This document shows, piece by piece, positions 1-8,022 of a stretch of DNA of 64,000 nt (positions are counted from its first letter, which is position 1; every line of letters starts with the position of its first letter). Origin of the DNA: Verrucomicrobiales bacterium (GTDB lineage Bacteria > Verrucomicrobiota > Verrucomicrobiia > Verrucomicrobiales > DEV007). Where the stretch lies: NCBI GenBank assembly GCA_029213065.1, contig JARGPH010000006.1, forward strand, positions 1 to 64,000. The letters run 5' to 3'. A program made the translations under genes and the position numbers. The notes under the pieces were generated by a model. That model was not told the origin of the DNA. It did not search any database and saw only the letters and a list, made by a program, of their open reading frames with translations.

Positions 1-53
1 CCAAGATCCAAGATCCAAGATCCAAGATCCAAGATCCAAGATCCAAGATCCAA
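1..53. repeat. tandem heptamer array (CCAAGAT)x7
   Basis: Seven perfect head-to-tail copies of CCAAGAT fill positions 1-49 and a partial copy (CCAA) follows. The array runs off the left edge, so the true copy number is unknown. It ends 17 bases before the pheT start codon, so it lies in the pheT leader or the gap to the upstream gene. Perfect copies suggest recent expansion by slippage. Confidence 0.95.
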
Positions 54-70
54 AAACCTTTTTAACTACT

Positions 71-2455
71 ATGAACGTCTCACTCAAATGGCTCAGTGAT
101 CATGTCGACTTCTCCGAATATTCGATGGAGCAGCTCGATGATTTGCTCACGTTTACCGGAATCGAAGTTGAAGGAATTCAGAGCCTTCCTGATCACCTTG
201 TTGTTGCTCAAATCAGTTCCTCGGATCCTCATCCGGATGCGGACAAGCTTTCGATTTGTCAGGTCGATGATGGTTCCGGCAAGCCCCGGCAGATCGTCTG
301 CGGTGCGAAAAACTATAAGGTCGGTGACAAGGTTCCTCTCGCGCTTCCCGGCTGTGTCCTCGAGTCAGGCGACGGGAAGACTTTCGAGATCAAAGAGGGC
401 AAACTTCGTGGCGTCCCTTCACTCGGAATGATGTGCGGTGCGCCCGAAATCGGGCTGACTGATGATCAGGATGGTCTCATGATTTTGTCACCGGATCTTA
501 AGCCGGGAACGCCTCTTTCCGAGGTTTTTCCTGCTGTTTTCGAATTGGAAATCACCCCAAACCGTCCCGATTGCCTGAGCCACCTCGGCGTCGCCCGTGA
601 ATTGGCGGCGCTCGCGGAGAAAACGCTCACTGGAGCTGCGCATCACGGGGCGTCAACCACACCGGTTCGTGTTGCCAAAGACGACGAAATCGAAATTTCA
701 TCAGAGAATTGCCCGCTCTACACCGCGCGTAAGATTAGCGGCGTGAAAGTCGGTCCTTCACCCGCCTGGCTCAAAGAAAAGCTCGAGTCGATTGGCTTGC
801 GTCCGATCAACAACATCGTCGATATAACGAATTTCGTGCTCATGGAAATGGGACACCCGCTTCACGCCTTCGATGAGGCGAAGCTGGACGGCGGGATCAA
901 GGTGCGTTCCGCTGCAGAAGGGGAGACCTTTCTCGCGCTCGACGGCGAAGAGTATGCCCTCGCTGAGAATGATCTCGTCATTGCGGATCAGAAGAAGGCT
1001 GTCGCGATCGCCGGAGTTATGGGTGGTGAGGACAGCGGTGTCACTGAAACGACGACGGATATCCTGCTCGAGTCCGCTTACTTCGTTTCTCCTGCGGTTC
1101 GCAAGACGGCGCGTCGTCTCAATTTGCACTCGGATTCGAGCTACCGCTTCGAGCGTGGCACCGATCCTTATCAGGTGAACGGGGCATCCGATCTCGCAAC
1201 GAAATTGATTTTGGAAATCGCGGGCGGAAAAGCCGAAGACGAAATCATCGTGTGCGGCGAAGCTCCGGCAGCGCCTGCTTCAGTCGATCTCGACAACGAT
1301 TACTGTCGCTCGGTGATCGGAGCGGAGATTCCCGATGAAAAGATCGCAGCGATCCTTTCCTCACTCGGCTTGAAGCAGTCCGGCACGACCTGGGAAATTC
1401 CCACCTATCGCCTCGACTTGATTCGCCCGATCGATCTCGTTGAAGAAGTTGCCCGGGTTTACGGCCTCGACAATGTCCCGTCGAATCTGAAAGCCTGGTT
1501 CTCTCCTGCTTCGAAAGCGGATCAGTCCTACGATTTTATCCGGGGGATTCAGAACACGCTGAGCAAGCTCGGATTTTTCGAAACGCGGAACCTCAAGCTG
1601 ATCTCGGAAGCGCAACTCGCTGACGACCTTGCAACGAATCACCGTGGGATGAGCCCGATTCGTCTGAAGAATCCGCTCAATGATGAGCAGGATTACCTGC
1701 GCCCCGGAATCGTTCCCGGATTGCTCGCTTCGGCGTCTCGCAACCAGCGCTTTGGAAATGCGGATGTTCGTTTTTTCGAAAGCGGTCGTGTTTTCACGGC
1801 GACTCCGAAAGGCGGAGAAGTCGAGCACGAGCACCTCGCACTCCTCATGACAGGAAGTCGAGTCGCTCGCAGTTGGGCGGATAACTCGGGAGCCAAGCTC
1901 GATATCCACGACTTGCGTGCTGCGCTTGATGCGATTTGTCCTGCGGGCCTCAACTTCCGCCCCGTCGAGGATGATCGCATGCTCTGTGCCTGCAGTATCG
2001 AGATCGGTGTCGGGAAGAAAGCTGCGAAACTCGGACTGGCGGGCATCGTTCCTCCGGCGAGAGCCCGCGAGCTGGGCCTCGATTCGGCCGTCGTCGTTGC
2101 TGAGATCAATCTAAAGAAACTCGCCGCCGCGAAAAGCGATGACCTTCGCTACGAAGAATTGCCTAAATTCCCCGGAAGTTCCCGTGATATGGCAATGGTG
2201 GTTCCCAGCTCGCTCCAGAGCGGGACGATAGCAGACTATCTCGCAACCTATGAGGAGCCCTTGCTGCAAAATGTTGAGCTTTTCGATCTTTTTGAAGACC
2301 CTTCAGGAGAAAAACTGGAGGCCGGGAAAAAGTCTCTCGCCTACTCCGTAACCTACCGTTCACCGGCCCGGACACTCGAGGCGGCTGAGGTCGAAACCGC
2401 CCATGGAAAACTTTTAGATTCCCTTAAGCGGGATTTGAACGTAGCATTTCGATAG
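71..2455 (+). CDS. pheT: phenylalanyl-tRNA synthetase beta subunit
   Basis: Beta chain of the heterotetrameric enzyme that charges tRNA-Phe in the cytosol. The 794 residues match the usual bacterial length. The N-terminal EMAP/OB-type tRNA-binding domain (about 40-150, with PHPDADKLSICQVD) is followed by the B3/B4 editing domain (about 210-385, with the signature SSYRFERGTDP near 355-365). A B5 domain, a catalytic-like core and a C-terminal FDX-ACB anticodon-binding domain (about 700-794, with FPGSSRDMA) complete it. The alpha subunit gene pheS usually precedes pheT and presumably lies off the left edge. No Shine-Dalgarno sequence is visible; the leader is the CCAAGAT array plus a short AT stretch. 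Confidence 0.97.
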   Translation: MNVSLKWLSDHVDFSEYSMEQLDDLLTFTGIEVEGIQSLPDHLVVAQISSSDPHPDADKLSICQVDDGSGKPRQIVCGAKNYKVGDKVPLALPGCVLESGDGKTFEIKEGKLRGVPSLGMMCGAPEIGLTDDQDGLMILSPDLKPGTPLSEVFPAVFELEITPNRPDCLSHLGVARELAALAEKTLTGAAHHGASTTPVRVAKDDEIEISSENCPLYTARKISGVKVGPSPAWLKEKLESIGLRPINNIVDITNFVLMEMGHPLHAFDEAKLDGGIKVRSAAEGETFLALDGEEYALAENDLVIADQKKAVAIAGVMGGEDSGVTETTTDILLESAYFVSPAVRKTARRLNLHSDSSYRFERGTDPYQVNGASDLATKLILEIAGGKAEDEIIVCGEAPAAPASVDLDNDYCRSVIGAEIPDEKIAAILSSLGLKQSGTTWEIPTYRLDLIRPIDLVEEVARVYGLDNVPSNLKAWFSPASKADQSYDFIRGIQNTLSKLGFFETRNLKLISEAQLADDLATNHRGMSPIRLKNPLNDEQDYLRPGIVPGLLASASRNQRFGNADVRFFESGRVFTATPKGGEVEHEHLALLMTGSRVARSWADNSGAKLDIHDLRAALDAICPAGLNFRPVEDDRMLCACSIEIGVGKKAAKLGLAGIVPPARARELGLDSAVVVAEINLKKLAAAKSDDLRYEELPKFPGSSRDMAMVVPSSLQSGTIADYLATYEEPLLQNVELFDLFEDPSGEKLEAGKKSLAYSVTYRSPARTLEAAEVETAHGKLLDSLKRDLNVAFR

Positions 2456-2481
2456 ACATAGAACGCTTCGTCTGAATTTTC

Positions 2482-2670
2482 GAATTTTCCTGCAGTGTTC
2501 GCCCCTACCCGATTTAATTACAGGTCCGGACCCTTAATACGTTAATGGGAGCTAAGCGAATCGTCGGCTGTCAGGCCTTCGCTGGAAGGCAAAAGTCGAT
2601 GCGCGGCACCCAACCTGTTGAGAGACGGGAACGTGGCCTTCCAATCGGTGACGACACAGGTGGGAATTAC
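2482..2670 (+). ncRNA. ssrS: probable 6S RNA
   Basis: The gap after pheT holds about 190 nt with hallmarks of 6S RNA, the regulator that binds RNA polymerase holoenzyme. The 5' end carries TTCCTGCAGTGTTCGCC (2488-2504) and the 3' end carries GGTGACGACACAGGTGGGAA (2648-2667). The two can pair into a long closing stem: TCGCC with GGTGA, TGT with ACA, and the UUC/GGGAA side with GU pairs. The motifs TGTTCG and GACGACACA also occur in E. coli 6S RNA. The length matches (E. coli 184 nt), and a strong terminator follows at once. Ends are estimates. Recognition is by motif and fold, not a covariance-model search. Confidence 0.6.
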
Positions 2671-2714
2671 AAAAAAAAGCGTCTCGATCCAAAGTGATTC
2701 GAGGCGCTTTTTTG
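2671..2714 (+). terminator. intrinsic terminator, probably bidirectional
   Basis: The left arm AAAAAAGCG-T-CTCGA and right arm TCGAG-G-CGCTTTTTT form a hairpin of about 15 bp with one G-T pair. It is bounded by an A8 run on the left and a T6 run on the right, so it can stop transcripts from both strands. It sits between the putative 6S RNA (plus strand) and the convergent pseudopilin gene (minus strand). Confidence 0.85.
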
Positions 2715-2730
2715 TGGGCGGTTTCCACTG

Positions 2731-5700
2731 TCAAGGAAGCCGTGCGTAGGCCTCATCGCTGAAGGCGACCGCTTCATCAGCGTAGAATCTTGCCTCCGCC
2801 GCGTAGGTTTCCGCCTCAGATGCGTAAATAGTGGCGTTGGTGGCAATGGATTCCGCAGCAGTGTTGGTTTCTGCAATCATTTTCGCCTGAACCGCGGATG
2901 ATCTGGAGTTGAATGCTTCGTCCTCTGCTGTCCCGGCTGCTTCGAGTGCTTCGTTTGCGGCGGCCTCGCTACCGGTCGCATTTTCCTGCGCTTCGGAAAG
3001 CTTCCCCTCGCTTGCTTTGTTTACGGTCTCTTCAGATTTCCTCTCCGCGATGTCGCGTGCCGACTTCGCATCGTCCCGCTCCGACTTTGCCGAATCGCGG
3101 GCCTGTTTCGCTTTGTCCTGAAGATATTGGGCAAATTCCACCGGGGTCCCCGTGGCTCCTGTCGAAAGGATAGATTCCCACTCACTCTCGGCTTGAGATG
3201 CCGCCGAGACAGCGAGGTCGGCGGCGACTCGTGCGCTTGTCGCGTAGTCAGATGCGTTGCTGCTGGAGGCATTGGCAGCATCCACGTAGTTGTCAGTTTC
3301 TCCTTCCCGTGTTGCAATGTCTGTTGCCTCGAATGCGAGCGCTCGGGCGCGAGTTGCTGCTTCTGCGGCTAAACTGGCTGATTTGTCGGAAGTAGCAGCC
3401 AACTGCATGATCTCAAAATAGAGGTTTTCCGCTTCAAGATACTTGCCTTCTGATATTTTCTTCGAGAGTTCACCCGACAGTGAAATGGTATTGTTGGAAT
3501 CGTGCACGCCGGAATCGCGAAGATCCTTGGCGTTGCCTTCTTCTGTTTTCGCTTTCTCAGCCAGGTATTTGGCATAGCTTTCAGATTCGTCCTCTGAGTC
3601 CGGCGCAGAAGAGAGAGTGTCTGCCCAGATGAATTCTATCTTCGCCAGATAGGAGGCGGCTTGATCCGCGAGGGATCTGGCTTCGTCTGAATAGGATCGC
3701 GCATCGATAGCAAGGCTTACGATTTCCTTTGCCTCATCCTCTGAGTTTGGATCGATGAGGGCATTGCCTCGGGCTCGTTCAGCGAAGCCCTCTGCTGCTG
3801 AGGCGGCTACGTTTGCTGCGTTGGCTTCCTGTTGGACGAGGCGTTCCTCGGTTCGGGCGAGGATCAGTTCCTTCTCTGCCTTGTAGTAGTCGCGGTCATT
3901 GTGTTCTGTGATGAATGCCGAGATGAAATCCGTCGTGTTTTTGTGAAAGTCGACCGCGTTGTCTCGAGCGCGCTCAGCATTCTCCAGAGCTATAGTGGCA
4001 TCGGCTAGAAGCGATTTTGAAAACTGTTCAGGATCCTGATAACCCAGTTTCTGATAGAGGGGGTCTGAGATCAGTCCAGTTCCTTCATCATCCGCGATGA
4101 TGAGTCCACCTTGTGTGCTGTCACCTGAGTTCCCGGAGGCGGGACCGATCAAGCTAAAGGTGCCGAACAGTTCCGCAGAAGCTTTCTTGTCTTCCAGCAC
4201 GTGAAACTGGTCGACAAAGGTAAATCCTTGTGCCGAAGAATTACCGAATTCGATTTTGAACTCGAATTCGTAATCATTGAAGACGAGGGTTCGGCTTGAC
4301 CGGGCATCGTCCAGGTAAACGAAATCAGCGGAGGCGATTTCGTCAGTCGTATTCGGATTGTTAATTAAGTCGAAGGCGAAATCAAAGTAGGGAGTGAAGG
4401 TTTCCCCGTTGATGTCGAGGGTCAGTTGTACCTCAAAATCGACAGCGGTGGCACCTGTTCCTGCCAGGATGGTTCCATTGTAGTAGTCGAGCGTTCCAAT
4501 ATTGAATTGCTGGCCGTCAACAATATTGCCGAAAGTAGCTCCTTTGAAATCAAGCCAACTCTCAGATAGGCCGCTTCCGCTTCCGTCGCCCCACTCGAAG
4601 TAGGAGAAAGCCTGACCCGGTGAAAGGTTGGAAACCAGTTGAGATGTTCCCGTTGGATTGCTGAATTCACCCACTGTTGAACCGACCAGTTCGAGGCTTC
4701 CTACCGGCAGGTATCTCAGCGTTGCGGAACTGGGGAGGTAGTAGGGAGAGCCGGATGATACGGACCGGGCTTCAATGGTTGCGCCTGAAGGAAACATTTC
4801 AGGGGCGAGGCGAAATGGTCCTGAGTAGGACATCCAGGGGCCATTGTTGATACTGAACTCCATCAGTGCTCTTCCTGGCAAATTGGTATCTACGAGGGTT
4901 ACCTTGAGATCATCTTTGGTGAAGAAGCCAAAGCTTTCCTTGTCCGGAACGATCACTGGTGGATCCAGAATTACCGGAACAATGTCATAGTTCTCGCGGG
5001 AAACCCCGCTTGCTGAATATGAAAACGGATTCTTCGGAATGGCCTGTGCCTCCACTCTGGAATAGGGCGAGAGGGTAAGTGCGCCCCCATCGTAAAGACT
5101 CCAGCCACCAAAATCGACCTGATAGTATATGTTTGCTGCTCCAGACGGGTTGGGATCGGTCAGAGTCAGGGCCATGGGGTAATCTTCCACCGCGTAGTCA
5201 CCGGACGGAATTGAATAAACAGGCGGATCGAGTGCCGCCGCAGGGGGAGGAGGGGTAATTGCAGGAGGAATGGGCGGAGCCGTCGTGGTTGGGGGGACGT
5301 AGACAACCGGCGTTGTGCCGAGCTTGGCTTCCGGTGAAACGTCTTCATAGTCCCAAATCCAGCCATCTTCTTTCGCCAGGTCCATAACGCCTTTTCGATC
5401 CTCATAGATAACCGGCGATTCTGCGAGGTCATTGTTCAGACGGACTTCCTTTACGCCGGGCTCGCCGCTCCACTTTAAAACGAAAGCCATTGAACTTGAA
5501 TCCCAAGTCAACCGGCGTCCCGAGAGGGCTGCTTCATCATCCGTTTGCATGATGAATTCTGTTCTCGAATCGATAAAGCTTCCTCTGAACCCGTTATAAA
5601 CAGCGCTGGAAGAAGCGCTGGCCTGAGATTTCAGCTTTTTTAAAACATCCGAACCGGTCTTGGCGGAGCTCAAATCGCCTGACGAAGCGAGATAGGCATT

Positions 5701-5877
5701 CGTAGCGGCGTTCAAGACACCGAGATCTGAGTCCAATTTTGCGTGTTTGGCGCTATCATTTAGATCGGAAATGACCGCGATCGAGAGAGTCGATGCGATT
5801 CCAATGATTGAAACCACCGCGAGGAGTTCGAACAAAGAGAAGCCTGATTTCCGGCCGCATGTAGGAGGGGGTGCCAT
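2731..5877 (-). CDS. giant pseudopilin-like protein with anchor-type and Ala-rich coiled domains
   Basis: The N-terminus has a type IV prepilin/type II secretion signal: a short basic leader, then G|FSLFELLAVVSIIGIA with Phe+1 and Glu+5, then a hydrophobic helix. The protein should be cut by a prepilin peptidase and held in the inner membrane or a pseudopilus. Next come a pilin-like globular part (about 35-190), a Pro-rich linker (about 195-220) and two segments resembling the chitobiase C-terminal-like repeat (about 216-395). A beta-rich region (about 398-600) resembles choice-of-anchor K domains. The last 430 residues are an Ala/Glu/Ser-rich, probably helical array with roughly 150-residue internal repeats. 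Pseudopilins are usually 130-300 residues, so 1048 is exceptional. It stands alone with no secretion genes nearby. Function unknown. Confidence 0.85.
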   Translation of the reverse strand: MAPPPTCGRKSGFSLFELLAVVSIIGIASTLSIAVISDLNDSAKHAKLDSDLGVLNAATNAYLASSGDLSSAKTGSDVLKKLKSQASASSSAVYNGFRGSFIDSRTEFIMQTDDEAALSGRRLTWDSSSMAFVLKWSGEPGVKEVRLNNDLAESPVIYEDRKGVMDLAKEDGWIWDYEDVSPEAKLGTTPVVYVPPTTTAPPIPPAITPPPPAAALDPPVYSIPSGDYAVEDYPMALTLTDPNPSGAANIYYQVDFGGWSLYDGGALTLSPYSRVEAQAIPKNPFSYSASGVSRENYDIVPVILDPPVIVPDKESFGFFTKDDLKVTLVDTNLPGRALMEFSINNGPWMSYSGPFRLAPEMFPSGATIEARSVSSGSPYYLPSSATLRYLPVGSLELVGSTVGEFSNPTGTSQLVSNLSPGQAFSYFEWGDGSGSGLSESWLDFKGATFGNIVDGQQFNIGTLDYYNGTILAGTGATAVDFEVQLTLDINGETFTPYFDFAFDLINNPNTTDEIASADFVYLDDARSSRTLVFNDYEFEFKIEFGNSSAQGFTFVDQFHVLEDKKASAELFGTFSLIGPASGNSGDSTQGGLIIADDEGTGLISDPLYQKLGYQDPEQFSKSLLADATIALENAERARDNAVDFHKNTTDFISAFITEHNDRDYYKAEKELILARTEERLVQQEANAANVAASAAEGFAERARGNALIDPNSEDEAKEIVSLAIDARSYSDEARSLADQAASYLAKIEFIWADTLSSAPDSEDESESYAKYLAEKAKTEEGNAKDLRDSGVHDSNNTISLSGELSKKISEGKYLEAENLYFEIMQLAATSDKSASLAAEAATRARALAFEATDIATREGETDNYVDAANASSSNASDYATSARVAADLAVSAASQAESEWESILSTGATGTPVEFAQYLQDKAKQARDSAKSERDDAKSARDIAERKSEETVNKASEGKLSEAQENATGSEAAANEALEAAGTAEDEAFNSRSSAVQAKMIAETNTAAESIATNATIYASEAETYAAEARFYADEAVAFSDEAYARLP

Positions 5878-6018
5878 AAACTCTTTCCGTTAAATACTTG
5901 TAATTTTAATAAAATCAATAATTTTTATAAAAATTTGGCAATTCACTCCAGATTGGGAAAGTTCAGGGTCTTTTAGTCGGTTCTTGTTTCAACATGAAGG
6001 GTTGTACCGGTGTTGGCC

Positions 6019-6046
6019 TTGACTCCTGAAGCGGGACCGCTATAGA
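6019..6046 (+). promoter_or_regulatory. sigma70-type promoter for the accessory fatty-acid cluster
   Basis: TTGACT (6019-6024) and TATAGA (6041-6046) are separated by 16 bp and end 41 bp before the first gene of the cluster. They match the housekeeping consensus at 5/6 and 4-5/6 positions. No other good match was seen in this gap. Transcription start is inferred, not shown. Confidence 0.5.
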
Positions 6047-6087
6047 TGAGCGCTTGTATTATTTGAACAATGAGCAAGTAAATCAGC

Positions 6088-6582
6088 ATGTCGGGACCAC
6101 TATCAGGAAAAGTTGCTTTCATCTCCGGGGGATCCCGTGGGATCGGTCGTGCTAATGCCCTGACGCTCGCGGGAGCTGGCGCTGACGTTGCGATCCCCTA
6201 TTACAACAGTCACGAAGAAGCTGAGTCTGTTTGCGAGGAGATTCGCGGTATGGGACGCAAGTCGATGCCGGTGCAGGCGGATATCAGCAACTCAAAGACG
6301 GTTGATGAAGCGCTTGAGGAATTTGAAACGGAATTCGATCGCGTTGATCTCGTTGTCAGCAACGCCGCTCTCAGGGGGCTCAAACCAGCTACGGACATGA
6401 CCTTGAAGCATTTCCCCAATCGCGAGCATTTGCTCGAAGAATACAAGACCCGCACCCCGCTCGGGCCGACCCTCGTTCCTGAGCAGGTCGCGGATGCCAT
6501 TTACCTCCTCTGTCTCCCTGAATCAGCGATGATCACAGGGCCCACCCTTTTTGTCGACGGAGGCTACGCAATTTCAGGATGA
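6088..6582 (+). CDS. internally deleted FabL-like short-chain dehydrogenase (probable pseudoenzyme)
   Basis: The first ~105 residues are a normal Rossmann half with the cofactor loop GGSRGIG (14-20) and the NAA motif near 92-94. The last 55 residues match the C-terminal end of FabL/enoyl reductase III types (LKHFPNREHLL, then ITGPTLFVDGG). The central ~85 residues that should hold the catalytic Ser and the Tyr-x-x-x-Lys are missing, so the protein is 164 residues instead of about 250. The reading frame is intact and the stop overlaps the next gene (ATGA), so it is still translationally coupled to fabG. The join is at LKHF (residues 106-109). It is probably inactive as a reductase; a binding role, recent decay or an assembly collapse are alternatives. 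Confidence 0.75.
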   Translation: MSGPLSGKVAFISGGSRGIGRANALTLAGAGADVAIPYYNSHEEAESVCEEIRGMGRKSMPVQADISNSKTVDEALEEFETEFDRVDLVVSNAALRGLKPATDMTLKHFPNREHLLEEYKTRTPLGPTLVPEQVADAIYLLCLPESAMITGPTLFVDGGYAISG

Positions 6583-7358
6583 GTGAAAAAAACAATATTA
6601 ACTCCGACGGGGGCGCCCCCGACGGTCTCGCTGGAAAAAATGCCATCGTCACCGGCGGAAGTCGCGGGATCGGACGTGCCATCGTTGAACGGCTCGCCGG
6701 ATCGGGGATGGACGTCACTTTCACCTATCTCGGCAACGAGGAGGCGGCGAACAAAGTTGTCTCGGAGAATCCGGATCTTTCGATCACCGCAGTGAAGGTC
6801 GATGGCCGTGACAGTGAAGCGGTCAATGCCTTCATCGAATCGGTTTATGATCGCGTCGGAACGATCGACGTGCTCGTGAACAATGCGGGGGTGATTCGCG
6901 ATAATCTCCTTCCGATGCTCGAAGACGAGGACCTCGAAACGGTATTTAAGACCAATATCGAAGGCGTATTTCACTTTTGCCGCGCCGCGGTGCCGTTCAT
7001 GATGTCGAAGCGCTCCGGCAGCATCATCAACATCAGTTCCGTCTCCGCTGAAAAGGGCGGGAGGGGCCAGACAAACTATTCGGCGAGCAAGGGGGCGATC
7101 AATTCTTTCACCAAGTCGCTCGCGGTTGAGGTGGGACGACGCAAAATACGTGTCAATGCGGTCGCGCCCGGTGTGATTGAGACTGAGATGTCGAAAGATG
7201 TGCGTGATTTAGCCGGTGACGAAATCATTTCCAATATCGTCCTTAAGCGCTATGGTCTGCCCTCAGAAATTGCGAACGCCGTCTGGTTCCTTGCTTCGGA
7301 TCTCTCCGCCTATGTTACAGGCCAGATCTTGAGCGTAGACGGCGGCTTTAAAATGTAA
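6579..7358 (+). CDS. fabG: 3-oxoacyl-ACP reductase (FabG-like SDR)
   Basis: NADPH-dependent ketoreductase that reduces beta-ketoacyl-ACP to beta-hydroxyacyl-ACP. A full classical SDR of 259 residues: cofactor motif TGGSRGIG near 25-32, NNAG near 105, catalytic Ser154, Tyr167 and Lys171 (NYSASKG), and the C-terminal TGQILSVDGGF. The start overlaps the stop of the preceding deleted SDR (ATGA), and the acyl carrier protein gene begins 7 bp after the stop. The context, with two ketosynthases and a dehydratase downstream, points to a dedicated acyl-chain pathway rather than the primary fab operon. Confidence 0.92.
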   Translation: MSEKNNINSDGGAPDGLAGKNAIVTGGSRGIGRAIVERLAGSGMDVTFTYLGNEEAANKVVSENPDLSITAVKVDGRDSEAVNAFIESVYDRVGTIDVLVNNAGVIRDNLLPMLEDEDLETVFKTNIEGVFHFCRAAVPFMMSKRSGSIINISSVSAEKGGRGQTNYSASKGAINSFTKSLAVEVGRRKIRVNAVAPGVIETEMSKDVRDLAGDEIISNIVLKRYGLPSEIANAVWFLASDLSAYVTGQILSVDGGFKM

Positions 7359-7365
7359 AAAACAC

Positions 7366-7782
7366 ATGAGTACACCTACCATCAGCCAGGACGAAATCGA
7401 CGCTATCTATCCACAGGTGGCCGATATCATTGCCGACGCGCTCGGCTGCGACGAGGACGAAGTGAAGCCTGATTCTTCTTTGATCAATGATCTCGACGCT
7501 GAGTCGATCGACTTTCTTGATATCGTTTTCCGCCTTGAGCGCGAGTTTAAAGTGAAAATTCCCCGCGGCAAAGCGGTCGAAGAGGCCCGCGGCGAGCTTT
7601 CCGAAGAGGAATTCGAGCAGGGCGGAGTCGTCACCGACGCCGGATTTGAGAAAATCAAAAGCTTCATGACTGAAGTTCCCGCCGACCGTTTCTCCAGCCC
7701 GATGAAGTCGGCCGAGATTCCCAAGCTCTTCACGACCGAGACTTTCTGTAAGATGGTCATCCGTGAGCAGAAAGGCGCCTAG
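7366..7782 (+). CDS. acyl carrier protein, long form
   Basis: Carries the growing acyl chain on a phosphopantetheine arm. The carrier fold occupies about residues 8-90, with the attachment motif DAES-ID and Ser47 as the predicted modified residue. At 138 residues it is longer than housekeeping AcpP (about 78). The extra C-terminal ~50 residues (SFMTEVPADRF onward) form a tail of unknown role, possibly for docking with the pathway's own enzymes. The start ATG has no clear Shine-Dalgarno sequence. A strong terminator follows 24 bp after the stop, although pathway genes continue beyond it. Confidence 0.88.
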   Translation: MSTPTISQDEIDAIYPQVADIIADALGCDEDEVKPDSSLINDLDAESIDFLDIVFRLEREFKVKIPRGKAVEEARGELSEEEFEQGGVVTDAGFEKIKSFMTEVPADRFSSPMKSAEIPKLFTTETFCKMVIREQKGA

Positions 7783-7805
7783 GCCTTTCGAGCCAACCGA
7801 ATTTG

Positions 7806-7836
7806 AAAAAGGCGTCGTGGAAGCGACGCCTTTTTT
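7806..7836 (+). terminator. intrinsic terminator after the acyl carrier protein gene
   Basis: AAAAAGGCGTCG and CGACGCCTTTTTT form a perfect 12-bp stem around a short loop and end in T6. It splits the acyl-chain cluster into an upstream part (SDRs, carrier protein) and a downstream part (dehydratase, ketosynthases, synthase/acyltransferase). Confidence 0.88.
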
Positions 7837-7873
7837 CGTGTTGGGGGGGTGGGTCATACTGTTGGGCTTTGCG

Positions 7874-7924
7874 GTCGGAACGAGTTTCGTTCCGCTACGG
7901 GTAGAGGAAGGAGAATTCCTTCCC
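7874..7924 (+). repeat. dispersed palindromic repeat, copy A
   Basis: The unit reads GTCGGAACGAGTTTCGTTCC, then GCTACGGGTAGA, then GGAAGGAGAATTCCTTCC. It contains two palindromic hairpins (GGAACGA/TCGTTCC and GGAAGGA/TCCTTCC). Other copies are near 26791, 26941, 34791 (inverted) and 57799 (partial, in a gene). It has no coding capacity and behaves like a REP- or MITE-type element. Confidence 0.85.
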
Positions 7925-8022
7925 TTTGAACGACTGCCTGGTCATATTTCATGACAAATTTTCAGTCATGATCGGTTTATTGAGCATTTCTTTGGGGAGG
8001 AGGTTGCGTTCCATAATTGCAA

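Noticed and set aside
2570-2590. SRP RNA-like stretch (CTTCGCTGGAAGG)
   Set aside because: The conserved tetraloop motif of bacterial SRP RNA (GGAAGG with AGCAGCC) is not there; the surrounding features fit 6S RNA better.
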